From assembly GCA_010093605.1 (NCBI GenBank), contig MU004194.1, positions 481,793 through 545,792 on the forward strand: 64,000 nucleotides of DNA. The letters run 5' to 3'. Each line of letters starts with the position of its first letter. The first letter of the stretch is position 1. Origin of the DNA: Lophium mytilinum. Taxonomy: Eukaryota > Ascomycota > Dothideomycetes > Mytilinidiales > Mytilinidiaceae. The notes below the pieces were generated by a model. That model was given only the letters and a program-made list of their open reading frames with translations. It was not told the origin of the DNA and ran no database searches. A program made the position numbers and the translations under genes. This document shows, in pieces, positions 22,944 to 35,031 of this stretch.

Positions 22944-24490
22944 GATGGCTGGTGTTGAGGGTCAATTGAAGGTGAGGTGAGGGTGGATTGGGTGAGTCGA
23001 CGGAAAGTGTGCGGGGTGGTAACTCTAATAAAAAAACCATGGATGACATGGTTGGCCCGCTCCGATAAGGGGCCCGATAAAGCCCTGCCTCTAGACTGAC
23101 AGAAAGAAAATTTCATCAACCTTGCGACCCCGGATTCTGGGATTTCAGCCTACCATGTGATGGCAAAGTCGGATAGAGGCGCCTACAGTCGCGTCTGGGT
23201 AGGTTTCAGATTGCGCAGAATCTCAATTGCAGCTCAGACCACGCTCGAGCTACCGGTTACCCAGTATATATAAAGGGTACGTAGTACAGTCGTGCGGTGA
23301 TGGAGAAACCCTTTGAATCAGATATCGTCCTGATGGATGATAGTGTTCGTACCGTCTAGAAGTTGGTCGTCATGCAGACAGTGTCTGGCGTCATTCAAGA
23401 GGGTCGTCTTGTAGTGGAACTACTTTACCGAATGGAATATACTTTGAGTGTGTATGTATACACAGGGATCAAGGTAGTCAAAAGTTTCGATGTCTAGCGC
23501 GGAGCTGCAAGCGTAGTACCCTTTGTCCCTTTCTCCTTTCGGTTTGGAGTCGTTGATTGCTTCGAACAGTTCCTCGTGTTCCGTCTCCATGCGGGTCAAG
23601 AGAACTGGAAGTGACATGGAGCCCCTTGGAATCCTCATAGCGGACGAGTCTTCGGTGGCTTACGAGCTCAGTGTCAGTCAAAAGGACGGGCGTTAGACTT
23701 TGGAAGCACATTGCAATGGCATACGCAGTGCCAGAAGAGTGTACAGATATATATGACGACACGCTGCTCACTCGTATCTCTATCTACCTACGCGGAAGAG
23801 ACGACACTGTTAAGAACTACACGCCCCACTTTTTGACATACCGGTTGAATACCGTCCACATTCGTAGTCTTGAAACCCGACACTAAACGGTACTGTCCAC
23901 GTGACCGTACTATTCGAATTGCCTGTATAAACACAAGTTGACCATGCGGTGAAAGAATACGGCCGAAGGTATAGGATGTGAATTCGCTGTTACGGGGCGG
24001 GGCATCCAGGAGTGCGTGAGGATTGGGCTGCTTCTCGCACGAATTCCTGCGGTCTAAAGACAGACCCCTAAAATACAACACAGTATGTTGTTTACGCTCC
24101 TACTACGCCGCCTTCAGACGAGCATATCAGTGAGGCAGTGGACGACAGAGATGCAATCTAGCAACGTCTAGATGCGAACAGGTCAGGCCCTAGGTCGTCA
24201 GATAGCCCATGGACGTTAGGAGAATGTACATAAAAGGAGAGTAGCAGTCTCCACCTGCAGTGCTGACAGGACGGGCCCATCGCCGGAGACTGCGGAGAGT
24301 TCAGAGGCATTCTAGTCAGGCACACAAAAGGCCCGCAGGGGTCGCAGTGCAGCGCTTGCGACCCCTGCGTCCTTTCTGCAGCGCTTTGAATCATCGTCGG
24401 CGCCCTGGAGTGCCAACGCGAAGCTCTTTCTCCCAACTTCTGCAGCCATGACCGCCCTGGCCTCTCTATAGCCCGGCCTCGCGCGCCCCA
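22944..24490. other. Intergenic region between ARG1 and TAO3
   Basis: About 1.5 kb with the ARG1 promoter at the left and the TAO3 promoter at the right. A TATA-like tatatataaag occurs near 23,266. Open frames on the minus strand at 23,420-23,771 and 24,158-24,436 have no recognisable motif or clear splice partners. The right end becomes GC-rich toward the TAO3 N-terminal exons. Confidence 0.5.
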
Positions 24491-27400
24491 ATGAAGACAG
24501 ACAGACCGGCGGGATGTGTGAGTCCCCCCTTCCCTCTATTCCCCCGCGAATCCCTTGGGCCGGAGCGTTTCCGGGTCTGCAGGGACAGCCTGTGGAAACG
24601 GGCGCGTTGCTGTGCCCTCTCAGCCTTCAGCCTTCCCAGCGCCTCGAAGACCCTATCCGCTGCCGACGTGTTAGCCCTGAGGAATACTGCTAACAGGAGG
24701 GCCCCCATGTAGCTGCTCCCCCACTGTCGCAAGCACGACAACATGCCGGGAACCTGTCGCACCATCCAGACCCTCCCGCAGTCCCCTCGATCCCCCCCTC
24801 TCGCGAACCCTCTGTAACACGCGGACGTGCCCTCACGGCCTCCGGGCGTGCTATTTCTCCTCGATCCCAGACGCCCGTAGTCATCGTCCCCAGAAGCAAC
24901 CCCTCCCCGGAGGGCGGACTTGAACGCAAACCTTCCCTGTCCTACGGCCACCACCGCCAGACCTCCATCGTACATGGCATACAGCATTCGCGGAACACCA
25001 GCTTTGTAAACTCGCCGGCTACCAGCCCGCTGAGCCCTCAGGTCATCGCTGCGGCCGGGGCCGTCCCTGATGGCCTCGCCATGTCGCAGGAAGACTTCAG
25101 AGAAAATCCCCAGGCCAACGGGGCAGCACTCGCCGCCCCCAACTTCAGCACAAATGGCGGTGGTCTCCCCGGGGCACCTAATGAGGCGTCCTCGTTCACG
25201 GTGGGCGCGCGGAGACCAGAGCGTATGCAGAGCGGCAAGGCAAAGCGCGAACACCACCACCACCGCTCGCAGTCCCGGCATCATCACCATCCCCAGGAGC
25301 TGAAGACGGTGGGAGAGTATGCGTTGCACCACTTGTTTAACTCGGTCAGTCGCCCTCGGTTTGGTACGCCAACATTCGCTAAATTGAGTATTTGTAGTTT
25401 GTCGGCCAGGCGGACCAAAAGATTAATCAATGTATCACCGACCCAAGCCAACCTGAACCTCGAGTCGAACTGATCTGTGGCCCTGGCGTTGACCCTAATT
25501 TCGACCAGCTTATATCTGCTCTAGGCCACATTGCTCGCCAAAAGCCAAAGCCTTTGATAGATACGCTCATGTTCTGGCGGAAGGCTAAAAGTGAAGCTGC
25601 AAATGCTGCTAGACTCGAGTTGAACAATGTAAGCCAGGCTTCCTCTTTGCAGACAACCCCGCTGACCTTTTGCAGTCGCGAGGCGCCACCCCACCCATGA
25701 ACGGACTTCTCCCTCGTAGAAATACTGAGCCTATGCACGCTGCCAGTGATAGCCAGGCATCGACAATTTCAGCAACAACCTCTCCCAATATTATACTCCT
25801 TCGTCAGCAAGCCGTGTTTCAAGCCGAGCGCCGATCAACCGTCTCTATCTACATCCTCTGTCGCGTTCTTATCGAGATCATTGGCCAAAGCGACCTGGCC
25901 TGTGTCACACTGGAGATGGCGAATCGCCTCGAGGACATCATCTATACCCAGCTGAAAGGCGCCGAGCCTGAGTCATTAGAGGAATCTCCTTTGCGACATG
26001 CCAATTGGCTCATATTTGGACAGCTTCTAGGAGTAATGAGCGAAATCAACTTCGATAGTGTGTCTGAACGGTTTGTTGCAGATCTAGAGAAGATGCAAAA
26101 GCATTTAGGAGTCAAAGGTCTTGCGAGTAAAGAAATCGAAGGTAAAGCTGTGCTGGTTGTAAAAGGCATGAGGTACTTGCGCTTGAAGAGCTATCCTGAA
26201 GATGCTTGGGATCATTCGTGCGATTTCATGCAATCGCTTGCCAGATTATTTGCCAACGTACACGGACGGCCGGTGAAATACGCCTATTGCCAACTGCTGA
26301 AGGAACTGCTGCTCCGAATAGCAGAGAAAGCAACAATCGAGCTCAACGTGCCAAAATGGAGGATCGTGGTAGACACCATCAAACCCAGGCTTTCGCTGCT
26401 CCTCAGCAAACCCAAGCACTGGCATGAAGCATATCCTCTCATGGTAGCCTTGCTCTGTGTTTCCCCGACGGAGACGTTCGCAAGCCAATGGCTCGCTCTT
26501 GCCCTCTCTTCTCAACCACGATTGAAAGAACGCACAACACGGGTGACTGCTCTGAGGGGAATATGCCGCTTGGTGTGGACCTACCTTTACCGGAACAACA
26601 CAGACTCTCCAAACGCTATCACGAGAAAGCTAGAGGAGGTCATTCGTTTGGTGTTCCAGCCTGGAAAGCGATCCTACATCTCTACGGAAACCGCAATAGT
26701 GGAGCCGCTCATACAACTGATCAGAATTATTGGCTTCAAACAACAGGATCTTTGCTTTAGGACGATCATCTTCCCACTTCTGAACTCCGAGTTGTTCTCC
26801 ACAGGCAAAGAACTCAAAGTAGGCGACCTCGAGCCTGAAAGAATGGTCATTGGTATTCGGTCATTCCTCGCCATTATGGCAGATCTGGAGAAAGGTTCAC
26901 AGCCACCTTTCCCAATAACGTTTGACTGCGATCCTTACGTCGAACCGATTGAGATACCCTCACTTCCCGTCAGCCCACGTCCCGCCCCTCTCCATTTACC
27001 GCTCAAATCATCCCTTGTGCGAGAGGAAAGACTTTCAAGACCCGTAATAATTACAGGATTCGGGGAGATTGCGAAAGAGTACTACATCAAGTTTTGTAAG
27101 ATCTTAGGTGAGATAACCTTGATCTGCGACAACGCATTCGGCGGACAAGCCGTCTTGGATGAGAAATTTGCTGTACAAACACCGAAGACTCCAATGGCCG
27201 ATGCATTCAGCTTCACCCGAAGAGAGGACCACCAAAATCCGACCGATCTTAGACAAGGCTTCTACGACTTATTACACGTCGCAGTTCAAGCTCTACCCCG
27301 CTGCCTTTCTCCTCACATACCCTTCAATTCCCTCATTAACCTACTGTGCACGGGTACCGCACACGTCCAGAGCAATATTGCAGCCTCCTCCGCCCAGTCC

Positions 27401-30400
27401 CTAAAATCTATAGCACGCCAGTTGCATGCCCAACAAGTCACCATTGGCTTTGCACGTTTCATTTTCAATTTCGACGATCGATATGCCACAATGTCCGATG
27501 GCGGTATGCTTGGTCCTGGACACATCGAGAGTACCTTGAAACTTTACGTAGAGTTACTTCAAATCTGGATCGAAGAAATCAAGCAGAAATCGAAACGGAA
27601 TGCTCTCGACACTCCGGATGATGGTTCTTCTGGAAATCGTGGCGCCCAGTTGGATCTTTCTGGAATATGGGCGCATGTGGATGAGGTCGAATCACATGGC
27701 CTCTTCTTCCTATGTTCTCCATCGAGGCGTGTACGCTCTTATGCTGTCACCGTCTTACGACTGATTACTGAGTTTGACAAAGCCCTGGGTGGGAGTAATA
27801 CCAGGATCATACGCGTCATGGAAGAAAGCGCCGAAGTTATGAAACTTAACGACGAGAAACTGTCACTCGCCGAAAGGAGCCGGCTTCAAAGAGGCATGAA
27901 AAAGAGCAACGCGGAGAGCACCTTGATCGAGCTTTGCAGCAGCGAGGTGCCTTACGACTCTACGCTTTGGTTCAAAGTCTTTCCCAACTTGGTCCGCATT
28001 AGTTTCGACCAATGCCCGTTTGCTGTCACTCTCACTCGAGATATAGTTTGTGCCAGATTATCACAAATGCACAGAACTCTGCTCTCGTTGGCAGAAGGCA
28101 ACCGTGGTAGCCCCTACTCTACCTTCGACAATGCTACAGGCAAAGTAGTCGGACGCTTAGCAACAACAGCCCCGGACGTCGTTATTGAGCAATGGAAGCT
28201 GTATCTCATATTCGCATGCACGACGTTGACAAATCTAGGCGGTCAGCAAAATTCCCAGAACCAAGTGGCTCAACACTCCAGAAAGAGTTCGAAATCATCT
28301 CAGAAGAGCCAGAATAAGGTATACTCTGCAAGTGACCTATTTTCAAAGGTCCTTCCGTTTCTCGCAGTCGGGAATCCAAAAATCAGGGAGGCTGTCGTGG
28401 CTGGGCTAGGCTCTATCAGCATCAACCTTTATCGAACACTGCTGGAGTCTCTTCAAGTATATGTCGCAACTTGCGCTGATGAAGCAAAATCACGTTTAGG
28501 AATGCATCAGCGGACAGTGAGCAGCCCTCGAAGAAACCGGCGGACTGATCATCTTCGTACTGAGATCACAAATCTCTACAAGGTGACTTCGGGTTTCTTG
28601 ACAAAACCAGAAATTTACAACGATGAATGGATTTTGAACAATCTGGTCAATTATACAAAAGACCTCCGGATATTTCTTAGCGACGCAGAGATTCAGAACG
28701 AATGGGACTTCCAAAAGCTACGTACACACTACTGTGGTCTGATCGAGGAGCTTTTCGAAGGCATCAATAGAACATCTGATCCCATTCGATGGATGCCATT
28801 TCAAGCTCGCAAAGCCGCCTTTGCTCTCATGGAAGACTGGTGTGGATACTCTCCGAATCAGAGTCAGATAAGGCAACGAGAGGACCACATGGCACGATCA
28901 ATAATGGATCGTGAGCAAGAACTAGGTGGCAAAGGCAACACTACAGCTACTATAGCGATTGAGAAAAGAGAATTGGGGACTGCTGCCCTCAGTGCAATGG
29001 CAGCGCTCTGTGTAAGTTGCAACACTTGACAGTCAATCCAAACATTCCTAACTCCGTCTCAGGGTGGACCCGTTTCTATTCAAACGCAGCAAAATTTCCT
29101 CCATTTCGACGTCAACAGGATGCTGTCTTGGATCAACACAATATTCGAAAACCCCAGTGACAGAACACACGCTATTGGGCGCCGTGCTTTGACAAATCTG
29201 ATTATGCATAATCGAGAACACTCCTATCTGCTGGACAGATCGATTGAGATGTGCTATCGGTCGAAGTCTTCTAAGGCATTGGAAAGCTACTTTGAAGTTG
29301 TGACACAAGTTTTGACTAAGGAAGAGTCTTACACGCTACCATTCTGGAAGGTGCTTAGCGCCGGGCTATACACCCTCGGACATGAGAACAGCGAGCTACG
29401 AATGAAATCGGCGAGACTGCTTAGAACCCTCGAGGCGCGCCAGCAGAAGAATTCCAAATTACAGGATCTGGACATCAGTATTTCTGACAAGACCATTGCG
29501 GTATACAAACTTGCCCAATTCGAGACATCACGACGGCTGGCCAAGCAACATCCAGAACTAGCCTTCCACGTGTTTTCGCAATTTTCCGTCTATTTCAAAG
29601 AGCTGCAGCCAGATCACCAGCGTAATGTAGTGGCGGCTCTGCTTCCGTGGATCCAAACTATCGAACTACAGCTCAGCCCTGATGGTGGGCCGACAGCAAG
29701 CTCATACATGCTTTTAGTCAATCTTTTCGAGATAACAGTTCGATGTGGTAACGCTCTTCACAACGAGATCCAGGCCTTATGGCAGGCGCTAGCAACGGGC
29801 CCTCATGCTGGAAATGTCCAGTTGATTTTGGACTTTATAATACTGCTGTGTTTGGACAAGCGCGAACAGAACTTCGTGGACTACTCCAAACAGATTGTTG
29901 TACATTTATCTAGCACACCAGCTGGCCTCAAGGTCTTTGAATTTCTGCTCATGAAGATAAATCCTAGGACAATGGTTGTAGAGAAAGTGGAGCCAACGAC
30001 CCCACCTCAAGATACTACATCGCTTCCCTATCTCGCAGATCTTGGTCAGGTCCTGCCGAGTAGCAGTAAACAGGTAAACACTTTGAGCATCTTGAATCGC
30101 GGATGAAGCTGACATACTATAGTCCGGGTTCTCCATGGGCCAACTATGCCTCATTCTGCTGGTGGATCTCACGGTATCTCCACTTCAGCTTTCTCAAGAG
30201 CATGTACCCCTCCTACTCCAGGTCGTACTTATCCTATGGGATCATTATACGCCACTCGTCCAGGACCAAGCTCGAGAAATGCTAGTTCATCTGATACACG
30301 AACTTGTCATCTCAAAGATTGAGGATGGCAGTACTGAACCCGACAAGAAAGCCATCGAGAACTTCATTGAAAATATTCGACGCCACAAACCCGAAGTAGT

Positions 30401-32534
30401 CTGGGAGTATGAAGACAACAACGGAAAGGACGACGAAAGCTTGGGTATAAGGGTCCCCAAGGGTATGATTCATGTCGCAGACCAGGTCCTCGATATCTTT
30501 TCCCTCGCATATCCCGGGATTCGTGAGGAGTGGGGTCGGGTCACCTTGAGCTGGGCAACTTCTTGCCCTGTGCGCCATTTGGCATGCCGGTCTTTCCAGC
30601 TATTCCGCTGCATCTTAAGCACTCTTGACCAGCACATGCTTTCGGACATGCTTGCAAGGCTCTCAAACACAATATCCGACGATGAAGGTGACATTCAGAC
30701 CTTTTCGATGGAGATTTTGACCACTCTGCGAACCATCATTGAGAAGCTAGAACCATCGGATCTTTTGCAATATCCTCAACTGTTTTGGACGACATGCGCT
30801 TGCCTTAACACGATTCACGAGCGAGAGTTTATGGAGAGCCTTGCTATGTTAGACAAACTTTTGGACAAGCTCGACTTGAGCAACGCAGCCACTGTCGCCA
30901 CTCTCGAAGACAATTATCCTCAGAAATGGGACATGCCATTTGAGGGCATTGCTGGCTTGATATACAAGGGAATCAGGTCCAGTGTATGCTTGGATCGATC
31001 GCTGGGTATTCTTGAGCGACTAGTCACTCTTCCGTCCAACAGTCTTGTTGGAAGCGACAACCGTCTGCTTTATACGATACTTGCGAACTTTCCAAGATTC
31101 CTCCGATCTTTTGAGCAAGACACACCAGACCCAAACATATTCAAGACGGCGGAGGTTTTAGCTAACATGTCTGAAGAATATGGGTGTACTGGTCTATCTC
31201 GAGCGCTCAGTGGTTTCGCAAATCAACGGTATCGCACCGACAAAGATTTTCTTGGGCACGCTGCATCCGCTTTGCGATCATCAGTCTTTCCAAATTGGGA
31301 GTACAAAAGCCTAATATTCCTACTCAGCCTGCTTACCAACAAATTACCCTGGATGAAGATTCAGACGATGCGTCTTTTGTGCGTAATCATACCCGAGATT
31401 GATATGCGAAAGCCAGAAATCGCCGCAAAGGGGCCAGACCTTATATCACCCTTGCTGCGACTGCTTCAAACGGAATTCTGTCCACAGGCCCTCCAAGTAC
31501 TTGACTATGTCATGAACATGACGGGCACACCGACGCCTTTGGACCGACACCACCTACGCATGAGTATGGCGGGGTCACACTCGAGCCGAGCGTTTCGAAA
31601 GGAGTACGATAAGACGCAAAGTCTGTATGGCATACCTGAAGAGACAGGCTGGTCGATCCCTATGCCCGCTCATTACTCGGCTTCTACACGCAATAATGTG
31701 CATGCGGTGTTCTACACTTGCATGACCCCAGAAAGCAACGACCTGTCAGAAGTTACAACGCCAAAGATTGAGTTCCGCCAAGAAGAATTCCCTTTCAGTC
31801 CGTTCCCCGACTATCGCACCGCAACAATGACATCCACGTCCGAGGACGTTCGTGGGGATGGCCATATTGGTGAACTGATTATGAAACTTGACAGCCTGGA
31901 CGATTTTTTCGAGGACGACGATGCTGAGACACTTTCTGAGCTCCCTTCCAACCTCGGGCTTGGGCGCTTCAACTCGAGCCAGGCCGATGTGCGAGAGAAT
32001 GTCTACGATCAACAGACTCTTCCTATCCTACACAAGTCTCTCACTCGGAACGCTAGCGTGACTTCATTCCAGTCTGGCTTTGCTGATGCCAAGGTGCCGG
32101 CGCCACCAAGGGACCCAGGTGTCATGACCCCGACGCTATTCACGGCGCCATCTGGACCTCTTGCGCCTGCACCGTCTGGGCCCCTGCCACGGCCAGGTCT
32201 TCACTCTCGATCTGTCACGTCGCCTTCGGTCAATCAGCGGACTCCACCAGCATATTCGATGAGTACCGATGACAACGAGGAACCCTTTTCGGACGATGAC
32301 GGACGTCTGAATACGGTTGAAAAGTCGTTCTCTCTTGAAGGCATGATTCGTCCTCTTACTCAAGATACCAGATCACGGATCAGGTCTGGGATGCGACGAT
32401 TGACAGGTGGAGGGGGGGACGCGAAGGAGAAGGAGAGAACAAGAGAGGCCATACGAGCAGCGTTGCAGAAGAGCCCGCAGGTGCCAAAAGTTCCTGACAT
32501 CTATCTACAGAACCCGAAGTCAGCGGAACCGTAA
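24491..32534 (+). CDS. tao3: Cell morphogenesis protein TAO3/PAG1 (Furry/MOR2 family)
   Basis: Six exons (24491-24517, 24697-25344, 25398-25628, 25676-29011, 29063-30073, 30123-32534) give 2,554 residues, the expected size for Furry-family scaffolds. The N-terminus is disordered and Pro/Ser/His-rich. The conserved part opens with ELKTVGEYALHHLFNSFVGQ and continues as long helical repeats, including LDTLMFWRKAK-like and SIYILCRVLIEIIGQ segments. The C-terminus is Ser/Pro-rich and acidic-basic. In yeasts these proteins activate the NDR kinase Cbk1/Orb6 within the RAM/MOR network, which controls polarised growth, cell separation and hyphal morphology at the cortex. The nine-codon first exon is supported only by matching phase and good splice sites. 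An alternative is a start at 25,081 (MSQEDFRENPQ). Confidence 0.93.
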
Positions 32535-33106
32535 ACGAATCCGCTGCATATATTTTTTTTGCTTTCTAGCAAGGCGGACTCTGTTCTGGCGTTGGCGATG
32601 CTTAAATACTTCTTTTCTATAGTCGATGGTGCATGGGGACTGCATGGGAAAAGGCGCGAGTGCATGTACATGGCGCGAGACGCGCAAAACCAGTGTGGAT
32701 TCTGCTTGGAGTTGGAGGGTAAACTTGTACTAGGCCACCACGACGTGGTGCAGAGAGCTGGTGTAATGTTCATAGCGGGATGCTGGGCGTAGCAAGCGTA
32801 ACCCGTGGATTTCCTGAATATGATACCCAGAAACCTCAGCATTTGGATTGCAAGCTGCACTGCTTCGTTGTCTTAAGCCAATGGGTTCTCTTCGCACGGA
32901 CCGTTGTGCACGTGATTTTGATGACGTTTCACGCCCGGGACGCCGGGTCTGAGCTAGTTCTCGTCAAGCGCTCCCCAGAGATTCGACCTCCAACCTTGCC
33001 AGTGTTTTCATCAGACATCATCCTTCCATCACGCCTACACACCAACTGTGCCCCTTTCTTCTCGAACCAGTCACCCGTACCCTTAGCTCTACCCTAGCTC
33101 TTCAAA
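32535..33106. other. TAO3 3' region and TVP15 promoter
   Basis: A 572-bp gap between two plus-strand genes. A T-rich run (tatatttttttt at 32,548-32,559) follows the TAO3 stop. Pyrimidine-rich sequence before 33,107 fits a TVP15 leader. No other gene is seen. Confidence 0.5.
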
Positions 33107-33999
33107 ATGGACTTCTCGGACGCTTTGTATGTGGTCGCAATCGAGCGGGGCTCGGACTCGAGAAGCACCAGGCAGCTAACATCTGTACAGCCGCATAGTC
33201 AACCTGGCCATTGGTGTCCTCATGGTTCTAGGCGGTATTGCGCAATTCTTCCACTTCCAATTGTGAGACGTCCCGTCCCGACTCGACCGCGCAAACTTAG
33301 TCACAGCCATGGTCATCTCCTTTCCATCGCATAAACCATCGGGAGGAGCATACTGCATTGCCTTGACACTGCTTTATCGGTTCTCTCTTCGTATAAGGTG
33401 GAAATCAAACGGCCATGGCATGCGACAAGAGGGTGATCTCGAGAAAGACTGCGCTACGACTCGTACTTTTGCTGACGACGGGAAAAGCAAGGACATCATT
33501 CTTGGAGTATATCTGATTATATTTGGCCTTGGTAGGCATTCTAAACCCTCACTGTAGAGGGCGCAACTAACATGATTCAACAGCAACTGCGCTTCTTGGT
33601 TCGCACCTTTGATTTCCGTCGTCGATATTGACTCCTAACCGAATGCGCAGAGTTCCAAATTCCGCCGCAAATCGCTAAGCATGCTTCATTCATGTTCTCC
33701 TTCATCGGCCGCGGAATCTGTGAGTCCAGTCGCAAGAAACACAGGTAGTGAAAGTATGCAGCTGACAGAGGATAGTCTATGTCTTTATTGGATCGGTCGT
33801 TGTTGGCGACCAGTGGTACAAGTATGTGCCTGGCACCATCGTGGGGGTGGCTGGAATCGCGTACGTGGTCTTGGAATACATACCATCAATCGAGCCCCCG
33901 GCGAACATGCGGTAAGTGGCTGGCAGACGTCTGGACGAAGTCCAAGCACTTATATCTTGCAGTGACGCGGACGCTGGATGGGGCGCGGAACAAGTCTAA
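33107..33999 (+). CDS. tvp15: Golgi membrane protein TVP15
   Basis: Seven short exons (33107-33126, 33191-33262, 33488-33531, 33584-33598, 33651-33719, 33776-33911, 33963-33999) give 130 residues. Exon 4 is only 15 nt and encodes ATALL. Four hydrophobic segments are visible: IVNLAIGVLMVLGGIAQF, IILGVYLIIFGLATALL, FMFSFIGRGIFYVFIGSVVV and IVGVAGIAYVVLEYI. EFQIPPQIAKHASF and EYIPSIEPPANMR are characteristic blocks. Yeast Tvp15 is a late-Golgi vesicle protein of the Tlg2 compartment and interacts with other Tvp/Yip proteins; its molecular activity is unknown. The third exon's acceptor is the weakest point of the model. Confidence 0.9.
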
Positions 34000-35031
34000 G
34001 CAGTCGTACACGAGGGATGGCAGAGCATGGAGATTCCAGCGTGGATGTTGCGGGCGCGTATGGGAGAAGACAAATCATGTGCTATTCTTGTACGAAAGCG
34101 TGTCGGCGGCGGACTAAGGGGCCTCCGGGAGCGTTCAATTTGGCGTCAGCGAGTGTATATCGTGTATTGTTTAGCCTTTCTGGACGGAGTAGAGGAGGGC
34201 TGCGTTGCACCGTTGCAGTGCCGCGGAGGACAGTTGGGGCTCCACGCGAGCGCTGCAAGCCACTGGGGCAATGGCGTAAACTTAGGCGTTCAATATCCTT
34301 TTTGGGCGATCCGTGATGCTCTTCCACGTTGTGGCGGTTCTGGTGGTGAGGGCCTCGGCGGCACCTTTCGTCACCAGCCCAGCGATACGATACTGACTGA
34401 CACATGGACTTCTGTGCGCGTGGGTTGCGCAGTCTTGTCTGGCCTGTGTTGATGCGGCAAGGAGTGGCACGGGACAGGGCAAGATATCTTAACGTCGCCG
34501 ATCCTGGAGTTGTGGTGACAGATTGGGCGCCGCTGATTGGCCGAGGCTTGATTACGAACACACTGGAGCTGATTGGCGGGCTGGATGGACGGTGAGCAGA
34601 GGTTCGGCCACCAGGCACAACTCCTGGCCGTCTCCTACTGCGAGCCGGCCCGTGTTTCGACGGCAGTCACTGGAGTGGCATTCAGGCATTCACGGCTTCG
34701 ACAAACGTGGCGTGTGGCAAGAACGGGTTGCCGCCCGCCGAGATTCCCGCCTGTTACCTCTCGTGAGCAGCCATCTTCGAGCCCACCACGGCCCAGCTCC
34801 AATCGCGGGCTGCATCTTCCACGCCATCACGTTCCACCGCGGCCCTGGTCCACTGAGCCCCCAGAGCAGTAGCAGACTATCAGACTACTAGACCCTTCCA
34901 GCTCTTTGCCGAATCAGCCCACGCCTTTGTGCTGGCTGGCTGCCTGCCGCGAAGCTTATATCAAAGTCTATTCCCCACCGTCTCGTGCTCGAATGAAGCT
35001 ATAGGCCCCCAAAGCACATCTCCATCGAGAT
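34000..35031. other. TVP15 3' region and promoter/leader of the GATA regulator
   Basis: About 1 kb without a credible gene. Open frames overlap on both strands in a GC-rich context. The right part, rich in ccc and ctcc, is probably promoter and long leader of the SRE-type gene. I saw no convincing cluster of GATA sites. Confidence 0.5.

Noticed and set aside
23420-23771. Pair of overlapping minus-strand frames between ARG1 and TAO3
   Set aside because: Considered as a two-exon gene, but no phase-consistent donor/acceptor pair gave a recognisable protein.
24466-25332. 288-codon minus-strand frame
   Set aside because: Opposes well-supported TAO3 exons in GC-rich DNA where long chance frames are expected.
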